From contig NZ_LT160636.1 of NCBI RefSeq assembly GCF_900048895.1, positions 17,910 through 81,909 on the forward strand: 64,000 bases of DNA. Direction: 5' to 3'. The position numbers and the translations under genes were made by a program. This document shows positions 40,188 to 49,069 of this stretch, piece by piece. The notes below the pieces were generated by a model. The model was not told where the DNA came from, did no database searches, and saw nothing but the letters and a program-made list of their open reading frames with translations. This stretch comes from Neglectibacter timonensis. Lineage in GTDB: Bacteria; Bacillota; Clostridia; Oscillospirales; Acutalibacteraceae. Positions within the stretch are counted from its first letter, which is position 1. Each line of letters begins with the position of its first letter.

Positions 40188-41891
40188 ATGAGCATTTTTG
40201 ACAAAATCAAGGAGAAACCGTTTCTGCTGAGCGATTCCGACGTGCAGTGGGTCAAGGACACCCTGGCCGGAATGACGGAGAAACAGAAGATCGGCCAGAT
40301 TTTCTGCCTGTGCGCCAGAGAGGGCACCGAACAGGAGATTGAGGACACGCTCCAGGTGATGGAGCCCGGCGGCATCATGTACCGTCCCTTCACCGCCGAG
40401 CAGGCTGTGAATTTTACCGCCATGCTGGACAAAGCCATGAAAATCCCCATGCTCATCTCCGCCAACCTGGAGAAGGGCGGAAACGGCATCGTCAGCGAGG
40501 GCACCATGCTGGGTTCCCCCACGGAGATCGCTGCCACGGACGACGTGAAATTTGCCGAGCGCCTGGGAACCATCTGCGGCCGTGAAGGCGCGGCGGTGGG
40601 CGCCAACTGGGCGTTCGCCCCCATCATCGATATCGACTACAATTTCCGCAACCCCATCACCAACACCCGCACCTTCGGTTCCGATCCGGAGCGCGTGAAG
40701 AATTTCGGCAGGGCCTATGTGGAAAATGTGCAGAAGTATAAGCTGGCGGCCTCCATCAAGCATTTCCCCGGCGACGGCCGTGATGAGCGGGACCAGCATC
40801 TGGTCACCAGCATCAACGACTTCTCCTGCGAGGAGTGGGACCAGACCTACGGCGCGGCCTACCAGGCCTGCATCGACGCCGGGGCCCTCACCGTGATGGT
40901 GGGCCATATCATGCAGCCCGCCTACATCCGCCATTTCAATCCCGAAATCAAGGACGAGGACATGATGCCTGCCACCCTGTCCCCCGAACTGCTGCAGGAC
41001 CTGCTCCGGGGCAAGCTGGGCTTTAACGGCCTGATCTGCACGGACGCCACCTCCATGGCCGGCTTCACCATCCCCATGTCCCGGGAGAAGGCGGTTCCCC
41101 TGTCCATTGCCAGCGGCGCCGACATGTTCCTGTTCACCAAGAACCTGGCCGAGGACTTCGAGTTCATGTGCAAGGGCGTAGAGGAAGGCGTTATCACCAA
41201 GGAGCGCCTGGATGAGGCCGTGGTCCGCGTGCTGGCCCTGAAAGCCGCCCTGGATCTGAACAAGCCCCGCACCCTGCCCACCCTGGAATCCGCTTTGCAG
41301 GTGCTGGGCTGCGAGGAGCACAAGCAGTGGGCCAGAGAGTGCGCAGATATGGCCGTCACTCTGGTGAAGGAGGAGCCCGGCGTGCTGCCACTGACTCCTG
41401 AGAAATACAAGAAAATCCTTTACTGCCCCATCGAGTCCGGCCAGGGCGTGGCCTACTCCGTGAAGGCGGGCGTGTGCGACCACTTCAAGGAAATGCTGGA
41501 AAACGAGGGCTTCTGTGTCACCACCTTCGAGCCGCCCCAGGGCTTTGAGGGCAAGGTGCCCCGCTATCTGGATACCGTAGACGAGTACGACGCCATTGTG
41601 TACCTGGCGAACATGTCCACCAAGTCCAACCAGACCACGGTGCGTATCGAGTGGGCGCAGCCCATGGGCGCCAACTGCCCCCATTACATTCAGGACGTGC
41701 CCACCGTTTTTATCTCGGTGGAAAACCCCTACCACCTGCTGGACGTGCCGCGCATCAAGACCTTTATCAACGGTTACAGCTCCACGGATGAGACCCTGAA
41801 CGCCATTGTGGAAAAGCTCTGCGGCCGCTCCGAATTCAAGGGCACGAACCCCATCGACCCCTTCTGCGGGAAATGGGATACCAGGCTTTAA
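40188..41891 (+). CDS. GH3 family enzyme, beta-N-acetylhexosaminidase/NagZ-like
   Basis: 567 residues. The N-terminal GH3 barrel has LAGMTEKQKIGQIFCL, the Asp-rich FAPIIDIDYNFRNPITNTRTFG, KHFPGDGRDERDQH and the nucleophile Asp in LICTDATSMAG. The second half resembles the NagZ-like C-terminal alpha/beta domain. A His two residues after an Asp in the KHFPG motif (DQH) is the acid-base dyad of the NagZ branch, some members of which use phosphate instead of water. No signal peptide is present, so it is cytoplasmic. ATG 40188 is used because it follows GGAAAG; an earlier frame adds an unsupported extension. The HAD gene follows 61 bp later. Confidence 0.88.
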   Translation: MSIFDKIKEKPFLLSDSDVQWVKDTLAGMTEKQKIGQIFCLCAREGTEQEIEDTLQVMEPGGIMYRPFTAEQAVNFTAMLDKAMKIPMLISANLEKGGNGIVSEGTMLGSPTEIAATDDVKFAERLGTICGREGAAVGANWAFAPIIDIDYNFRNPITNTRTFGSDPERVKNFGRAYVENVQKYKLAASIKHFPGDGRDERDQHLVTSINDFSCEEWDQTYGAAYQACIDAGALTVMVGHIMQPAYIRHFNPEIKDEDMMPATLSPELLQDLLRGKLGFNGLICTDATSMAGFTIPMSREKAVPLSIASGADMFLFTKNLAEDFEFMCKGVEEGVITKERLDEAVVRVLALKAALDLNKPRTLPTLESALQVLGCEEHKQWARECADMAVTLVKEEPGVLPLTPEKYKKILYCPIESGQGVAYSVKAGVCDHFKEMLENEGFCVTTFEPPQGFEGKVPRYLDTVDEYDAIVYLANMSTKSNQTTVRIEWAQPMGANCPHYIQDVPTVFISVENPYHLLDVPRIKTFINGYSSTDETLNAIVEKLCGRSEFKGTNPIDPFCGKWDTRL

Positions 41892-41952
41892 ATCCTGGAT
41901 GCTGGATGGTAAAATAAGAAATAACAGCGTTCAGCTGAAAGGAGCTTCACAG

Positions 41953-42594
41953 ATGAAAAAGGGCGTTATCTTTGATCTGGACGGCGTCATCGTTTCCACA
42001 GACGGCCTGCATTACAAGGCCTGGAAGCAGATGGCCGACCGGGAGGGCATCTATTTTGACCAGGTGATCAACAACCGCCTGCGGGGCGTCAGCCGCATGG
42101 AGAGCCTTGCCATTATCCTGGAGCGGGCGGAAAAAACATATACGGACGAGGAAAAGCTGGAAATGGCCTCCATGAAGAACGAGCTGTACCGGGAGAGCCT
42201 GTCCACCCTAACCCCGAACGACATCCTGCCCGGCGTTACCCCGGTGCTGGAAAAACTGCGCGCCATGGGCGTAAAGCTGGCCATCGGCTCCTCTAGCCGC
42301 AACACCCCGGCCATCTTAAAGCAGATTGGCCTGGGAGACTTTTTCGACGCGGTGGCCGACGGCAACCAGATTCAAAACTCCAAGCCCGACCCCGAGGTGT
42401 TCCTGCTGGCGGCAAAGCTTCTGGGGCTTCCCCCGGAGGAGTGCGTGGTGGTGGAGGACGCTTTCGCGGGCATCGACGCGGCCAAGGCGGGCGGCATGAA
42501 AGCCCTGGGCGTGGGCGACGCCTCCCGCTATGAAAAAGCCGATATCACCGCTCCCACGCTGGCGGAGATCGCGCCGGAAAAACTCATCGAATAA
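41953..42594 (+). CDS. pgmB: beta-phosphoglucomutase-like HAD phosphotransferase
   Basis: 213 residues, the length typical of beta-phosphoglucomutase. Motif I is VIFDLDGVIVSTD with two catalytic Asps, then cap-domain NNRLRGVSRMESL, motif II IGSSSRN, motif III Lys in NSKPDPEVF and motif IV VVVEDAFAGIDAAKAGG. The cap Arg-Gly-Xaa-Ser-Arg and the IGSSS stretch favour beta-PGM over other HAD phosphatases. It would convert sugar 1-phosphate to 6-phosphate. It is probably co-transcribed with the GH3 gene, which suggests the two act on one disaccharide or glycoside. AAAGGAG precedes the start. Confidence 0.88.
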   Translation: MKKGVIFDLDGVIVSTDGLHYKAWKQMADREGIYFDQVINNRLRGVSRMESLAIILERAEKTYTDEEKLEMASMKNELYRESLSTLTPNDILPGVTPVLEKLRAMGVKLAIGSSSRNTPAILKQIGLGDFFDAVADGNQIQNSKPDPEVFLLAAKLLGLPPEECVVVEDAFAGIDAAKAGGMKALGVGDASRYEKADITAPTLAEIAPEKLIE

Positions 42595-42629
42595 CTAAGA
42601 CCCCCGCGGGCTTCCGGAACGGATCGGTA

Positions 42630-42676
42630 CCCACCTTACAGGACATTAATTTGTCCAGTAAGGTGGGTTGTTTTTA
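42630..42676 (+). terminator. terminator after pgmB
   Basis: CCCACCTTAC pairs with GTAAGGTGGG around an inner GGACA/TGTCC stem and is followed by TTGTTTTT. It also works as a barrier to the convergent ABC operon. Confidence 0.82.
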
Positions 42677-42859
42677 TACGCCGTTCTTATGAGTTTAATC
42701 TTTTTAGATATAAGTATTTGAAAAAACAGCGGGGCGCAGCAAGAGGCAAAGCGGAAGGGTCCGCCACCCGCAGTTCGCAGGCAGCAGGCCCTTCCGGTTG
42801 CTGGAAATTTCAGTGCATTTGGAGCTTTTCAGCTACAGTCTCTGCCGCAGCTCTGCGCC

Positions 42860-44605
42860 TTACTTCACATACTGGCGCTGGTAGGCGGTGTTGTACAGCT
42901 CCACCAGACGGTCCAGGCCCAGGTTTTTCAGATTGGTAACATAGGAATCCCAATCTGTGTCCAGGCTCTTCTGGCCGGTGATAAACAGAACCCTCTGCTC
43001 CTTGGCGTACTTCTGCACTTCCACCTCGATGGTGGAGACCTCGGCGGCCTCCTCCTCGGTGAAGACCACGGGCGGCAGGGTCTGCTTGGGTTCAAAGCCG
43101 TCATAGGGCCAGGTCTGCTCGATCAGGAGCTGCTCAATGCCATCCAGGGAGCGGATGTCGAAACCGTCCTGGACAGCCCAGGCGCCGATAAAGGAATCGT
43201 TGCTCTCCCGGAACATGCCGGAATTGCCAAAATGCTGGTTCTGCGCGCCGCCGTTTGTGACAAGAGGCGTGATGCGGGCATAGGTGGCGGGCTTTCCGTC
43301 GAAGGTCTTTTCGCCCTCCTTCGCCATTCTCCAGTCCACATCCTTCACACCCTGGCGCAGGCGGACGGAGGAATCCTCGGTATACATGAAATCGGCCAAC
43401 TTAAAGGCCACCTCGGGATCATTGCAGGCGCTGGTGATCATGAAAGCGCCCACACGCAGGTTTCCATACTCATAATAGCTGCAGCTCTGGTGGCCCTGGG
43501 GCCCCTTCAGGGGAGGAACCGTCACACAGGTTTTGTAGAGATCGGAGCCGGCGTCCATGACGATCATGGGCGCGCCGATGGGAAAGCTTCCCACAACGTT
43601 GGGCGAAGCGGAATTCAGGGACTTCATCTGCGTGGAATCCTGTGCGTAGCTTTCGGAATACATCAGGCCCTCGTCGTACAGCTTATGTACATACCGCAAG
43701 CCTTCCCGGAATTCGTCCTTGTTCAGAATGGTGTCCACCGTATCGTTTTCTACAGTCAGGTGCTTGTCGCCGTCCTCATAGATGAAGGCGTTCATCAGGA
43801 AGAAGGAGGGATCGGAGTTCCAGCCGTCCGTGCATCCGGCCAGCGGGATCTCGTCGTTGGGGTCCCCATTTCCGTTGGCGTCCTGCTCCTTGAAGGCCTT
43901 CAGCACCTCATAGTATTCATCTGTGGTGGTGGGCATTTCCAGCTTCAGGTTGTCCAGCCAGCTCTGGTCGATCCACAGCTTATCCGCGTATTTGCAGTGG
44001 TAGATCTCCGAATAGCTGGGCAGGGCGTAGATATTGCCGTCCGGCATGGTGATGCCGTCCTTGACGTAGGAGATGTCGTCAAACAGCTTTTTCGTATTGG
44101 CGCCGTACTGTTCAATCAGGTCGTTCAGCGGAAGGAACACACCAGCCTTGCCGAACTTCATCAGCGTGGAGTTCATGATGGTGGCGGACATGTTGATGAG
44201 CTGGTTGCAGCTCAGGTACACGTCGGGATAGGAGCCGCTGGCCAGGGACAGGTTGAACTTCTGCAGGGACTCCGCCTCGGCAATCTGGTCGAACTCCAGA
44301 TTAACATTGGTCTCCTTCTGCAGCCATTTGATGTATTCGTTTGTGGCAATGTCCTCAATGTCGGCCTGCTTCATACACCAGACCTTCAGAGTGACGGGGG
44401 TGTCGGTAACCCAGTTTTCGCCCCTGTCCGTGTTTTCGGCTGCCGGCTTTGATTCCGGCTCCGCAGCGGAGCCGGAGCTGGATGACGGCGGTGTTTTGGA
44501 ATCCTTGGAGCTTCCTTCACCGGACGAAGGATTTCCGGCGCATGCGCTCAGCAGCATGGCAATGCTGAGTAGCAGGCTGACCACGGCGAGCTTTCTCTTT
44601 TTCAT
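42860..44605 (-). CDS. ABC transporter solute-binding lipoprotein (carbohydrate type)
   Basis: 581 residues. The signal peptide ends with LLSACAGN, where Cys22 would be lipidated. A Ser/Glu/Pro-rich linker follows, then the two-lobe binding protein (VTLKVWCMKQADIED, LNLASGSYPDVYLS-like, VFLPLNDLIEQYG, YALPSYSEIYHCKYADKLWI, PTTTDEYYEVLKAFKEQDANGNG with a Ca-binding-like DxNxNGD). It resembles the LipO/LplA-type large sugar binders that work with LplB and LplC permeases. ATG 44605 has GGAGGA eight bases upstream. Minus-strand gene order is permease, permease, binder, after a long leader. No ATPase is encoded here, so a shared one is used. Confidence 0.93.
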   Translation of the reverse strand: MKKRKLAVVSLLLSIAMLLSACAGNPSSGEGSSKDSKTPPSSSSGSAAEPESKPAAENTDRGENWVTDTPVTLKVWCMKQADIEDIATNEYIKWLQKETNVNLEFDQIAEAESLQKFNLSLASGSYPDVYLSCNQLINMSATIMNSTLMKFGKAGVFLPLNDLIEQYGANTKKLFDDISYVKDGITMPDGNIYALPSYSEIYHCKYADKLWIDQSWLDNLKLEMPTTTDEYYEVLKAFKEQDANGNGDPNDEIPLAGCTDGWNSDPSFFLMNAFIYEDGDKHLTVENDTVDTILNKDEFREGLRYVHKLYDEGLMYSESYAQDSTQMKSLNSASPNVVGSFPIGAPMIVMDAGSDLYKTCVTVPPLKGPQGHQSCSYYEYGNLRVGAFMITSACNDPEVAFKLADFMYTEDSSVRLRQGVKDVDWRMAKEGEKTFDGKPATYARITPLVTNGGAQNQHFGNSGMFRESNDSFIGAWAVQDGFDIRSLDGIEQLLIEQTWPYDGFEPKQTLPPVVFTEEEAAEVSTIEVEVQKYAKEQRVLFITGQKSLDTDWDSYVTNLKNLGLDRLVELYNTAYQRQYVK

Positions 44606-44675
44606 CGTGTTGTCCTCCATATTCTTTTGATTATTTGAATAGACAAGGTTTGCTTGTCCTCTTTCCCAAAGGGGG

Positions 44676-45575
44676 TCAGCCCTTGATGGAGCCGATCATC
44701 ACGCCCTTGACGAAATGCTTCTGCACAAAGGGATAGATCACCAACACCGGCACGCTGGCCACCACAATAATGGCGTACCGCAGCAGCTCGTACATCCCCA
44801 TCCGGCCGGCGATGGTGGCCGCCGATTCGGTGAGCTGGCCTTCGATCTTGTTGAGCACAAGCAGCTCCCGCAGGACCAGCTGCAGCGGGGAGAGCTTGGG
44901 GTCGGAGGTGTAGATCAGGGCGGTAAAGAAATCATTCCAATGCCAGACCGCGTAATAGAGGAGCATGACCGCCAGGATCGGCTTCGACAGGGGCAGGACA
45001 ATGTCGAATAGAATGCGGATATCCCCGCAGCCGTCCAGATAGGCTGCCTCATAGAGGTCTTCTGGAATGGAGCTCTGTAAAAAGCTCCGCATGACGATCA
45101 TGTTGTAGATCGAGATGCCGCCGGAGATGACGATCGCCCATATGGTGTTCATCAGGCGCAGGTCGTTCATCAGAATATACTGGGGGATCAGCCCGCCGGA
45201 AAAAAACATGGTGAACATAAAGACCCAGGTGAGCACTGGCCTGCCGTACAGCTTTTTCCGGGACAGCGGGTAGGCAGCCAGAGTGGTGAGGAACAGGTTG
45301 AAGCAGGTGCCCAGTACGGTATAGAGAATAGAATTGAGGTACCCGGTCATGATCATCTTGTTGGAGAAGATCGCCTGGTAGGCCTTGAGCTCGAAACCTA
45401 CAGGAAAGAGCCAGACCTCGCCCCGGATGACCGCGGAGGAATCGCTGAGGGAGGCGCTCACAATATAGAGCAGTGGGTAGGCCACCAGAATAAACGAGAG
45501 AAACAGAAAGATCATGTTGCAGACGTTGAAGACCTTGTCCGCGATAGGCTCCTGGATTTTTTTTCTGTGTTTCAT
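44676..45575 (-). CDS. ABC transporter permease, LplC/MalG-like
   Basis: 299 residues with six membrane segments. The coupling loop is EDLYEAAYLDGCGDIRILFDIVLPLSKP, the EAA motif that contacts the ATPase. VMIGSIKG at the C-terminus is typical of the LplC branch. It forms the membrane channel with the following permease (45590-46519) for sugar uptake. GGGGGAGA precedes ATG 45575. It overlaps the intergenic end of the first permease gene by only a few codons of spacing, so the genes are coupled. Confidence 0.93.
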   Translation of the reverse strand: MKHRKKIQEPIADKVFNVCNMIFLFLSFILVAYPLLYIVSASLSDSSAVIRGEVWLFPVGFELKAYQAIFSNKMIMTGYLNSILYTVLGTCFNLFLTTLAAYPLSRKKLYGRPVLTWVFMFTMFFSGGLIPQYILMNDLRLMNTIWAIVISGGISIYNMIVMRSFLQSSIPEDLYEAAYLDGCGDIRILFDIVLPLSKPILAVMLLYYAVWHWNDFFTALIYTSDPKLSPLQLVLRELLVLNKIEGQLTESAATIAGRMGMYELLRYAIIVVASVPVLVIYPFVQKHFVKGVMIGSIKG

Positions 45576-45589
45576 GGTCTTCTCCCCCC

Positions 45590-46519
45590 TTACCACAGGC
45601 TGTTTTCACTGATCTTCCGGGAAAAAAGGTTCACGGAAAACAGCAGGATGACGTTTACCACGGAATTCAGCAGCCCGATAGCTGTGGAGTAGGAGAAATC
45701 CAGATCCAGCAGGCCCACCTTATAGGTATAGGTGGCGATGATTTCGGACACCTGTACGTTCAGCTGGTTCTGCATCAGGTAAACTTTGTCAAAGCCCAGG
45801 TTCATGATCTGCCCCGCGTTGAGGATCAGCAGGATGATAATGGTGGGTAGGATGCTGGGAAGATCGATAAACCAGATCTTCTGCAGCTTGCTGGCCCCGT
45901 CCACCTTTGCGGCCTCGTACATGCTCACATCCACGGAGGAGAGGGCCGCCAGATAGATTATGGAGTTGAAGCCCGTGAACTGCCAGATGTTAGAGAGGAT
46001 GTACACAGGGCGGAAATACTTGGCGTCGCCGAACAGGTTTACCGGATCCCTGCCGAACAGCCCCAGGATGTTGTTGAAGAGGCCGCCGTTGATGGAGCTC
46101 CACTGCATCAGCAGGGCCACCATGATCACGGTGGAGATAAAATAGGGAGCATAGGTGACCATCTGCACTGTTTTGTTTATGAGCCGGTGTTTGCACTCGT
46201 TCAGGGAGATGGCCAGGATGATGGGGAAGGGCAGGCTGATGATCAGGTTCAGCGCGCCGAGCACAAAGGTGTTTTTGATAACAGACCAGCAGGACGGCGA
46301 GTTAAAGAAACGGGCAAAGTGCTTCAGCCCCACCCAACTGCTGCCCAGAATGCCGGCGGCGGGGTTAAACTCCTTAAACGCCAGCGTTGCGCCGTACATG
46401 GGCACATAGCAGAACAGGATAATGTAGGCCAGGGGGATCAGCAAAAGCAGATACAGCTGGCGGCTCTTTTTCATCTGCATCCAGGGCCTCAGCCCGAAGG
46501 CTTTTTTGTTTGACCTCAT
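45590..46519 (-). CDS. ABC transporter permease, LplB/UgpA-like
   Basis: 309 residues with six membrane segments. The EAA loop is MYEAAKVDGASKLQKIWFIDLPSILP. The N-terminal QLYLLLLIPLAYIILFCYVPMYGATLAF and a long first outside loop (GLKHFARFFNSPS) fit the LplB group. It is the first gene of the importer operon, transcribed from the promoter at 46751-46779 with a leader of roughly 220 bases. Confidence 0.93.
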   Translation of the reverse strand: MRSNKKAFGLRPWMQMKKSRQLYLLLLIPLAYIILFCYVPMYGATLAFKEFNPAAGILGSSWVGLKHFARFFNSPSCWSVIKNTFVLGALNLIISLPFPIILAISLNECKHRLINKTVQMVTYAPYFISTVIMVALLMQWSSINGGLFNNILGLFGRDPVNLFGDAKYFRPVYILSNIWQFTGFNSIIYLAALSSVDVSMYEAAKVDGASKLQKIWFIDLPSILPTIIILLILNAGQIMNLGFDKVYLMQNQLNVQVSEIIATYTYKVGLLDLDFSYSTAIGLLNSVVNVILLFSVNLFSRKISENSLW

Positions 46520-46623
46520 ACGAAATGTTCATTCCCTTCTTTTGCCGGGCCGCGTTCCCGACGGCTGCAGAACGGCCGGTATTCCGGGCAGCGTCGATTG
46601 AGGAAAGCGTAAACATCTCCGTC

Positions 46624-46662
46624 CTTTTCCGGTTTCAGCGGTTCTGTTTGGAACCGGAAAAG
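46624..46662 (-). other. leader hairpin of the importer operon
   Basis: CTTTTCCGGTT and AACCGGAAAAG form an 11-bp stem with a 17-base loop, about 100 bases upstream of the first permease start. There is no T-run, so it is not a terminator by itself. Confidence 0.6.
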
Positions 46663-46750
46663 CGGTCTGGCGGGGTGGCCCGGTAATTATTTCTGTCGGT
46701 TTGTACCAATTTTTACGGCTGGCCGGGAGGTTTTCTGTCTCTCCGCTTTT

Positions 46751-46779
46751 ATCATAGCAAAGACCATAGAGGCCAACAA
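46751..46779 (-). promoter_or_regulatory. promoter of the sugar-importer operon
   Basis: On the minus strand TTGTTG and TATGAT are separated by 17 bases. The resulting leader to the first permease is about 220 bases long. Confidence 0.62.
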
Positions 46780-46861
46780 TCCACTATCCTTTTAAATTTT
46801 ATACAATCCTGTTATTCTTCCGGGATTTCCGAGGAAGAGCTGAAAAAAAGATTTTTGCAAG

Positions 46862-46895
46862 AAAAAAAAGCGGGCTGAAAAGGCCCGCTTTTTTT
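46862..46895 (-). terminator. terminator of the AraC-type gene (bidirectional form)
   Basis: AAAAAAAAGCGGGC and GCCCGCTTTTTTT form a stem with a seven-base loop and Ts on either strand. It sits 230 bp past the AraC stop and just upstream of the importer promoter. Confidence 0.85.
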
Positions 46896-47121
46896 GATGG
46901 AATAACCGCAGATGTTTCACTAAATTTCCTATTTTTTTTCTTTCACACAACAATAATTTTCCTATACCGGCGGCTTGCCTCTTGGAAGCTTGGAAAAACA
47001 GGAGAAAAACTGCTGAGAATTTGTTTATATTATCTTATTGAAAAAGGGGTGTTGCCAGCCTCCTAACGGCCTGCCGGAATGCGGCGAATAGAAACGAAAG
47101 ACGGCGGATTCCAGCGAAAAG

Positions 47122-47913
47122 TCATTCCCATTTGCGGTAAGCGCCGGGGGTGACGTTCTCCCGTTCCTTGAAAATACGGGAAAAATAATATTCGTTTTTA
47201 AAGCCGCAGAGCTGGGAGATATGCTGCAGCTTCAGATTGGTGGAGAGCAGCAGGAGCTTTGATTTGTCGATGCGCATTTGAATCAGATCCTCGTTTGGGC
47301 TCAGGTTGAACCGCTTTTTATACAGTACGGAAAGCCTGCTGCTGCTCAGGCCCACCATATCCGACATATCCCGGATGGTCCACGGCCTATCCAGATGGCT
47401 TTGGAGTTCCTGCCGGAGGCAAAGCAGTTCCTCCTCGTATTTTCGGGAGCCGCCGAAGTTGGCTTCCATGGCCGTCCTGGCGATCTTGATGACGATGTTT
47501 TCCACCAGGTTGTGAATGTACTCGCCGCTGTAGGGAAACTGGTTCCTTTTTTCATTCTGGATTTTTTGCATGGCGCTCCGCATGATTTCCGGATGCCTGG
47601 TCTGGATGAGGGTATTGACGGGAAGTCCCAGGTGCCTCAGGAGGGCTTCCAGGGTGTCGGACTGCACATGCATCCAATCGTTGATAAAGCCCTCTTCGAA
47701 ATCCTCAGGGGTATAGTGGTATTCTATAAAATCCGGCGAATTGAAGAAACAGTCCCCGGCATGGGCTGTCTGCATCCCGCCCTCGGTCTGAATCATGCAA
47801 TCGTTGGAAAAGCAGAGGATCACCCAGGGGTTCCCTTTTCTGTTTCCCGGCCTTCTGACGACAAAATCCTTGTCATGATGGGTCTGTATCATGGATTCCA
47901 TAACGGTGTGCAA
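47122..47913 (-). CDS. AraC-family transcriptional regulator
   Basis: 263 residues. The N-terminal 150 residues form a cupin-like sensor (GDCFFNSPDFIEYHYTPEDF). The C-terminal 100 hold two helix-turn-helix units: WTIRDMSDMVGLSSSRLSVL and LQHISQLCGFKNEYYFSRIF, ending in the family motif RENVTPGAYRK. The start is TTG 47913 with GGAGGG upstream. It lies directly upstream of the sugar importer on the same strand and divergent from the dehydrogenase operon, so it probably controls one or both in response to a sugar. Confidence 0.92.
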   Translation of the reverse strand: MHTVMESMIQTHHDKDFVVRRPGNRKGNPWVILCFSNDCMIQTEGGMQTAHAGDCFFNSPDFIEYHYTPEDFEEGFINDWMHVQSDTLEALLRHLGLPVNTLIQTRHPEIMRSAMQKIQNEKRNQFPYSGEYIHNLVENIVIKIARTAMEANFGGSRKYEEELLCLRQELQSHLDRPWTIRDMSDMVGLSSSRLSVLYKKRFNLSPNEDLIQMRIDKSKLLLLSTNLKLQHISQLCGFKNEYYFSRIFKERENVTPGAYRKWE

Positions 47914-47953
47914 GCAGATCCCTCCTTCTTCCAGCCCTGATATTTGATATCCT

Positions 47954-47981
47954 ATTATAAAAGAATACTGTAAAAAGTCAA
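47954..47981 (-). promoter_or_regulatory. promoter of the AraC-type gene
   Basis: TTGACT and TATAAT on the minus strand, 16 bases apart, about 40 bp upstream of the TTG start. Confidence 0.78.
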
Positions 47982-48088
47982 ATGATTTGTAGATTGTATC
48001 CCGGGCGGGCAGGTGCTACGCTTACGGTGCGGAGCGGAGCAATATGGGAGGAGCGCCGCCTCCGCAGTCTTGAAAGGAAGTGGTATCG

Positions 48089-49069
48089 ATGAAAAACATG
48101 AAAGCCTGGGTGGTCACCGCTCCCCGGAAACTGGAGCTGATGGAGATACCTGTACCCACGCCGGGACCTGGAGAAATCCTTGTCAAAATCTTGTACGCTT
48201 GCCTCTGCAACGGGTCTGACCCGGGGATTTATTATGGCCACGAGGCCTACGCGCCGCCTTTTGTGTTCGGCCATGAAGCGGTGGGTGAAGTGGTGCAGGC
48301 GGGGGCGGGCGTAACGGGCTGGACGGCAGGCGATACGGTGTTCTGCTGGTGCGCTGTGGGCGCCTTTGCAGAGTACCAGCTCATCCGTCCGGAGGACGTG
48401 GCCCTGTTCCGGGCCCCCAAGAACCTCAGCCTGGAGGTCGTCCCTGTGATGGAACTGGTGATCGCCGCCTGCCGGGCGCTGATGGGCATGCCTGCCGGGG
48501 AGGGGCGCAGCTCCCTGCTCCTTTGCGGGCTGGGTCCCAGCGGGCTGGTGCTGGCTCAATATGCCAAGCTTTTGGGTTACCGGCGCATTGTGGGGTGGGA
48601 TCTTTATGAACAGCGGCGGCAGCTGGCCCTGGAGCTGGGGGCGGACGCCGTGTACGACGCCGCGGGCATAAGCCCAAAGGAGCTTGGGCAGATGGGGGAG
48701 TTCGATGTGAGTGTGGACTGCATGGGCGACGACCTCCTGCCGGAAGAGCCCTCTTTTACCGCCCTCCTGCGCGCCACAAGAAAAGGCGGCGTTGTGGTCT
48801 CCTACGGCCACCCCCGCAGCGGCAGGCGGTTTTCCCCCTATGTATTCCAGGCCAGAGGGCTTACCATGATCCCGCCTGAGGGAGATCTGGATCAGATCCG
48901 GGAAAAGGGGAGGCTCATCCTTCAGGCTGTGGAGGACGGGGACATTCGCGTGGAACCGCTGGTTACCCACCGGAAGGGGTTCCGGGACATTGGCCCCGCA
49001 TTCCAGCATCTGCTGGAACATCCGGAGGATCAAATTAAAGTTGTTTTTCAAATGGAGGGATGCGTATGA
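48089..49069 (+). CDS. zinc-type alcohol/sugar dehydrogenase (MDR family)
   Basis: 326 residues. The GroES-like N-terminal part has PVPTPGPGEILVKILYACLC, GHEAVGEVVQAGAGVTGW and GDTVFCW. The nucleotide-binding part has LLCGLGPSGLVLAQYAKLLGY and ELGADAVYD. It resembles sorbitol, threonine or alcohol dehydrogenases. Cys in ACLCNGSD and His in GHE are the usual catalytic zinc ligands. The structural-zinc Cys cluster is missing. The stop overlaps the isomerase start (ATGA). Start ATG 48089 follows GAAAGGAAGTGG; an upstream in-frame GTG at 48080 is possible. It is the first of three coupled sugar-catabolism genes divergent from the AraC gene. Confidence 0.85.
   Translation: MKNMKAWVVTAPRKLELMEIPVPTPGPGEILVKILYACLCNGSDPGIYYGHEAYAPPFVFGHEAVGEVVQAGAGVTGWTAGDTVFCWCAVGAFAEYQLIRPEDVALFRAPKNLSLEVVPVMELVIAACRALMGMPAGEGRSSLLLCGLGPSGLVLAQYAKLLGYRRIVGWDLYEQRRQLALELGADAVYDAAGISPKELGQMGEFDVSVDCMGDDLLPEEPSFTALLRATRKGGVVVSYGHPRSGRRFSPYVFQARGLTMIPPEGDLDQIREKGRLILQAVEDGDIRVEPLVTHRKGFRDIGPAFQHLLEHPEDQIKVVFQMEGCV

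Larger units (their letters stand above)
46520..47121. other. intergenic stretch: importer leader, promoter and AraC-gene terminator
   Basis: 602 bp with no gene. From right to left it holds the terminator at 46862-46895 (for the AraC gene), the promoter at 46751-46779 and the importer leader with the inverted repeat at 46624-46662. No catabolite-response-element consensus was recognised with confidence. Confidence 0.7.

Noticed and set aside
38862-41735. A 957-residue minus-strand frame over the GT2 and GH3 genes
   Set aside because: It crosses a strong terminator and a promoter and is rich in His, Gly and Gln from antisense reading.
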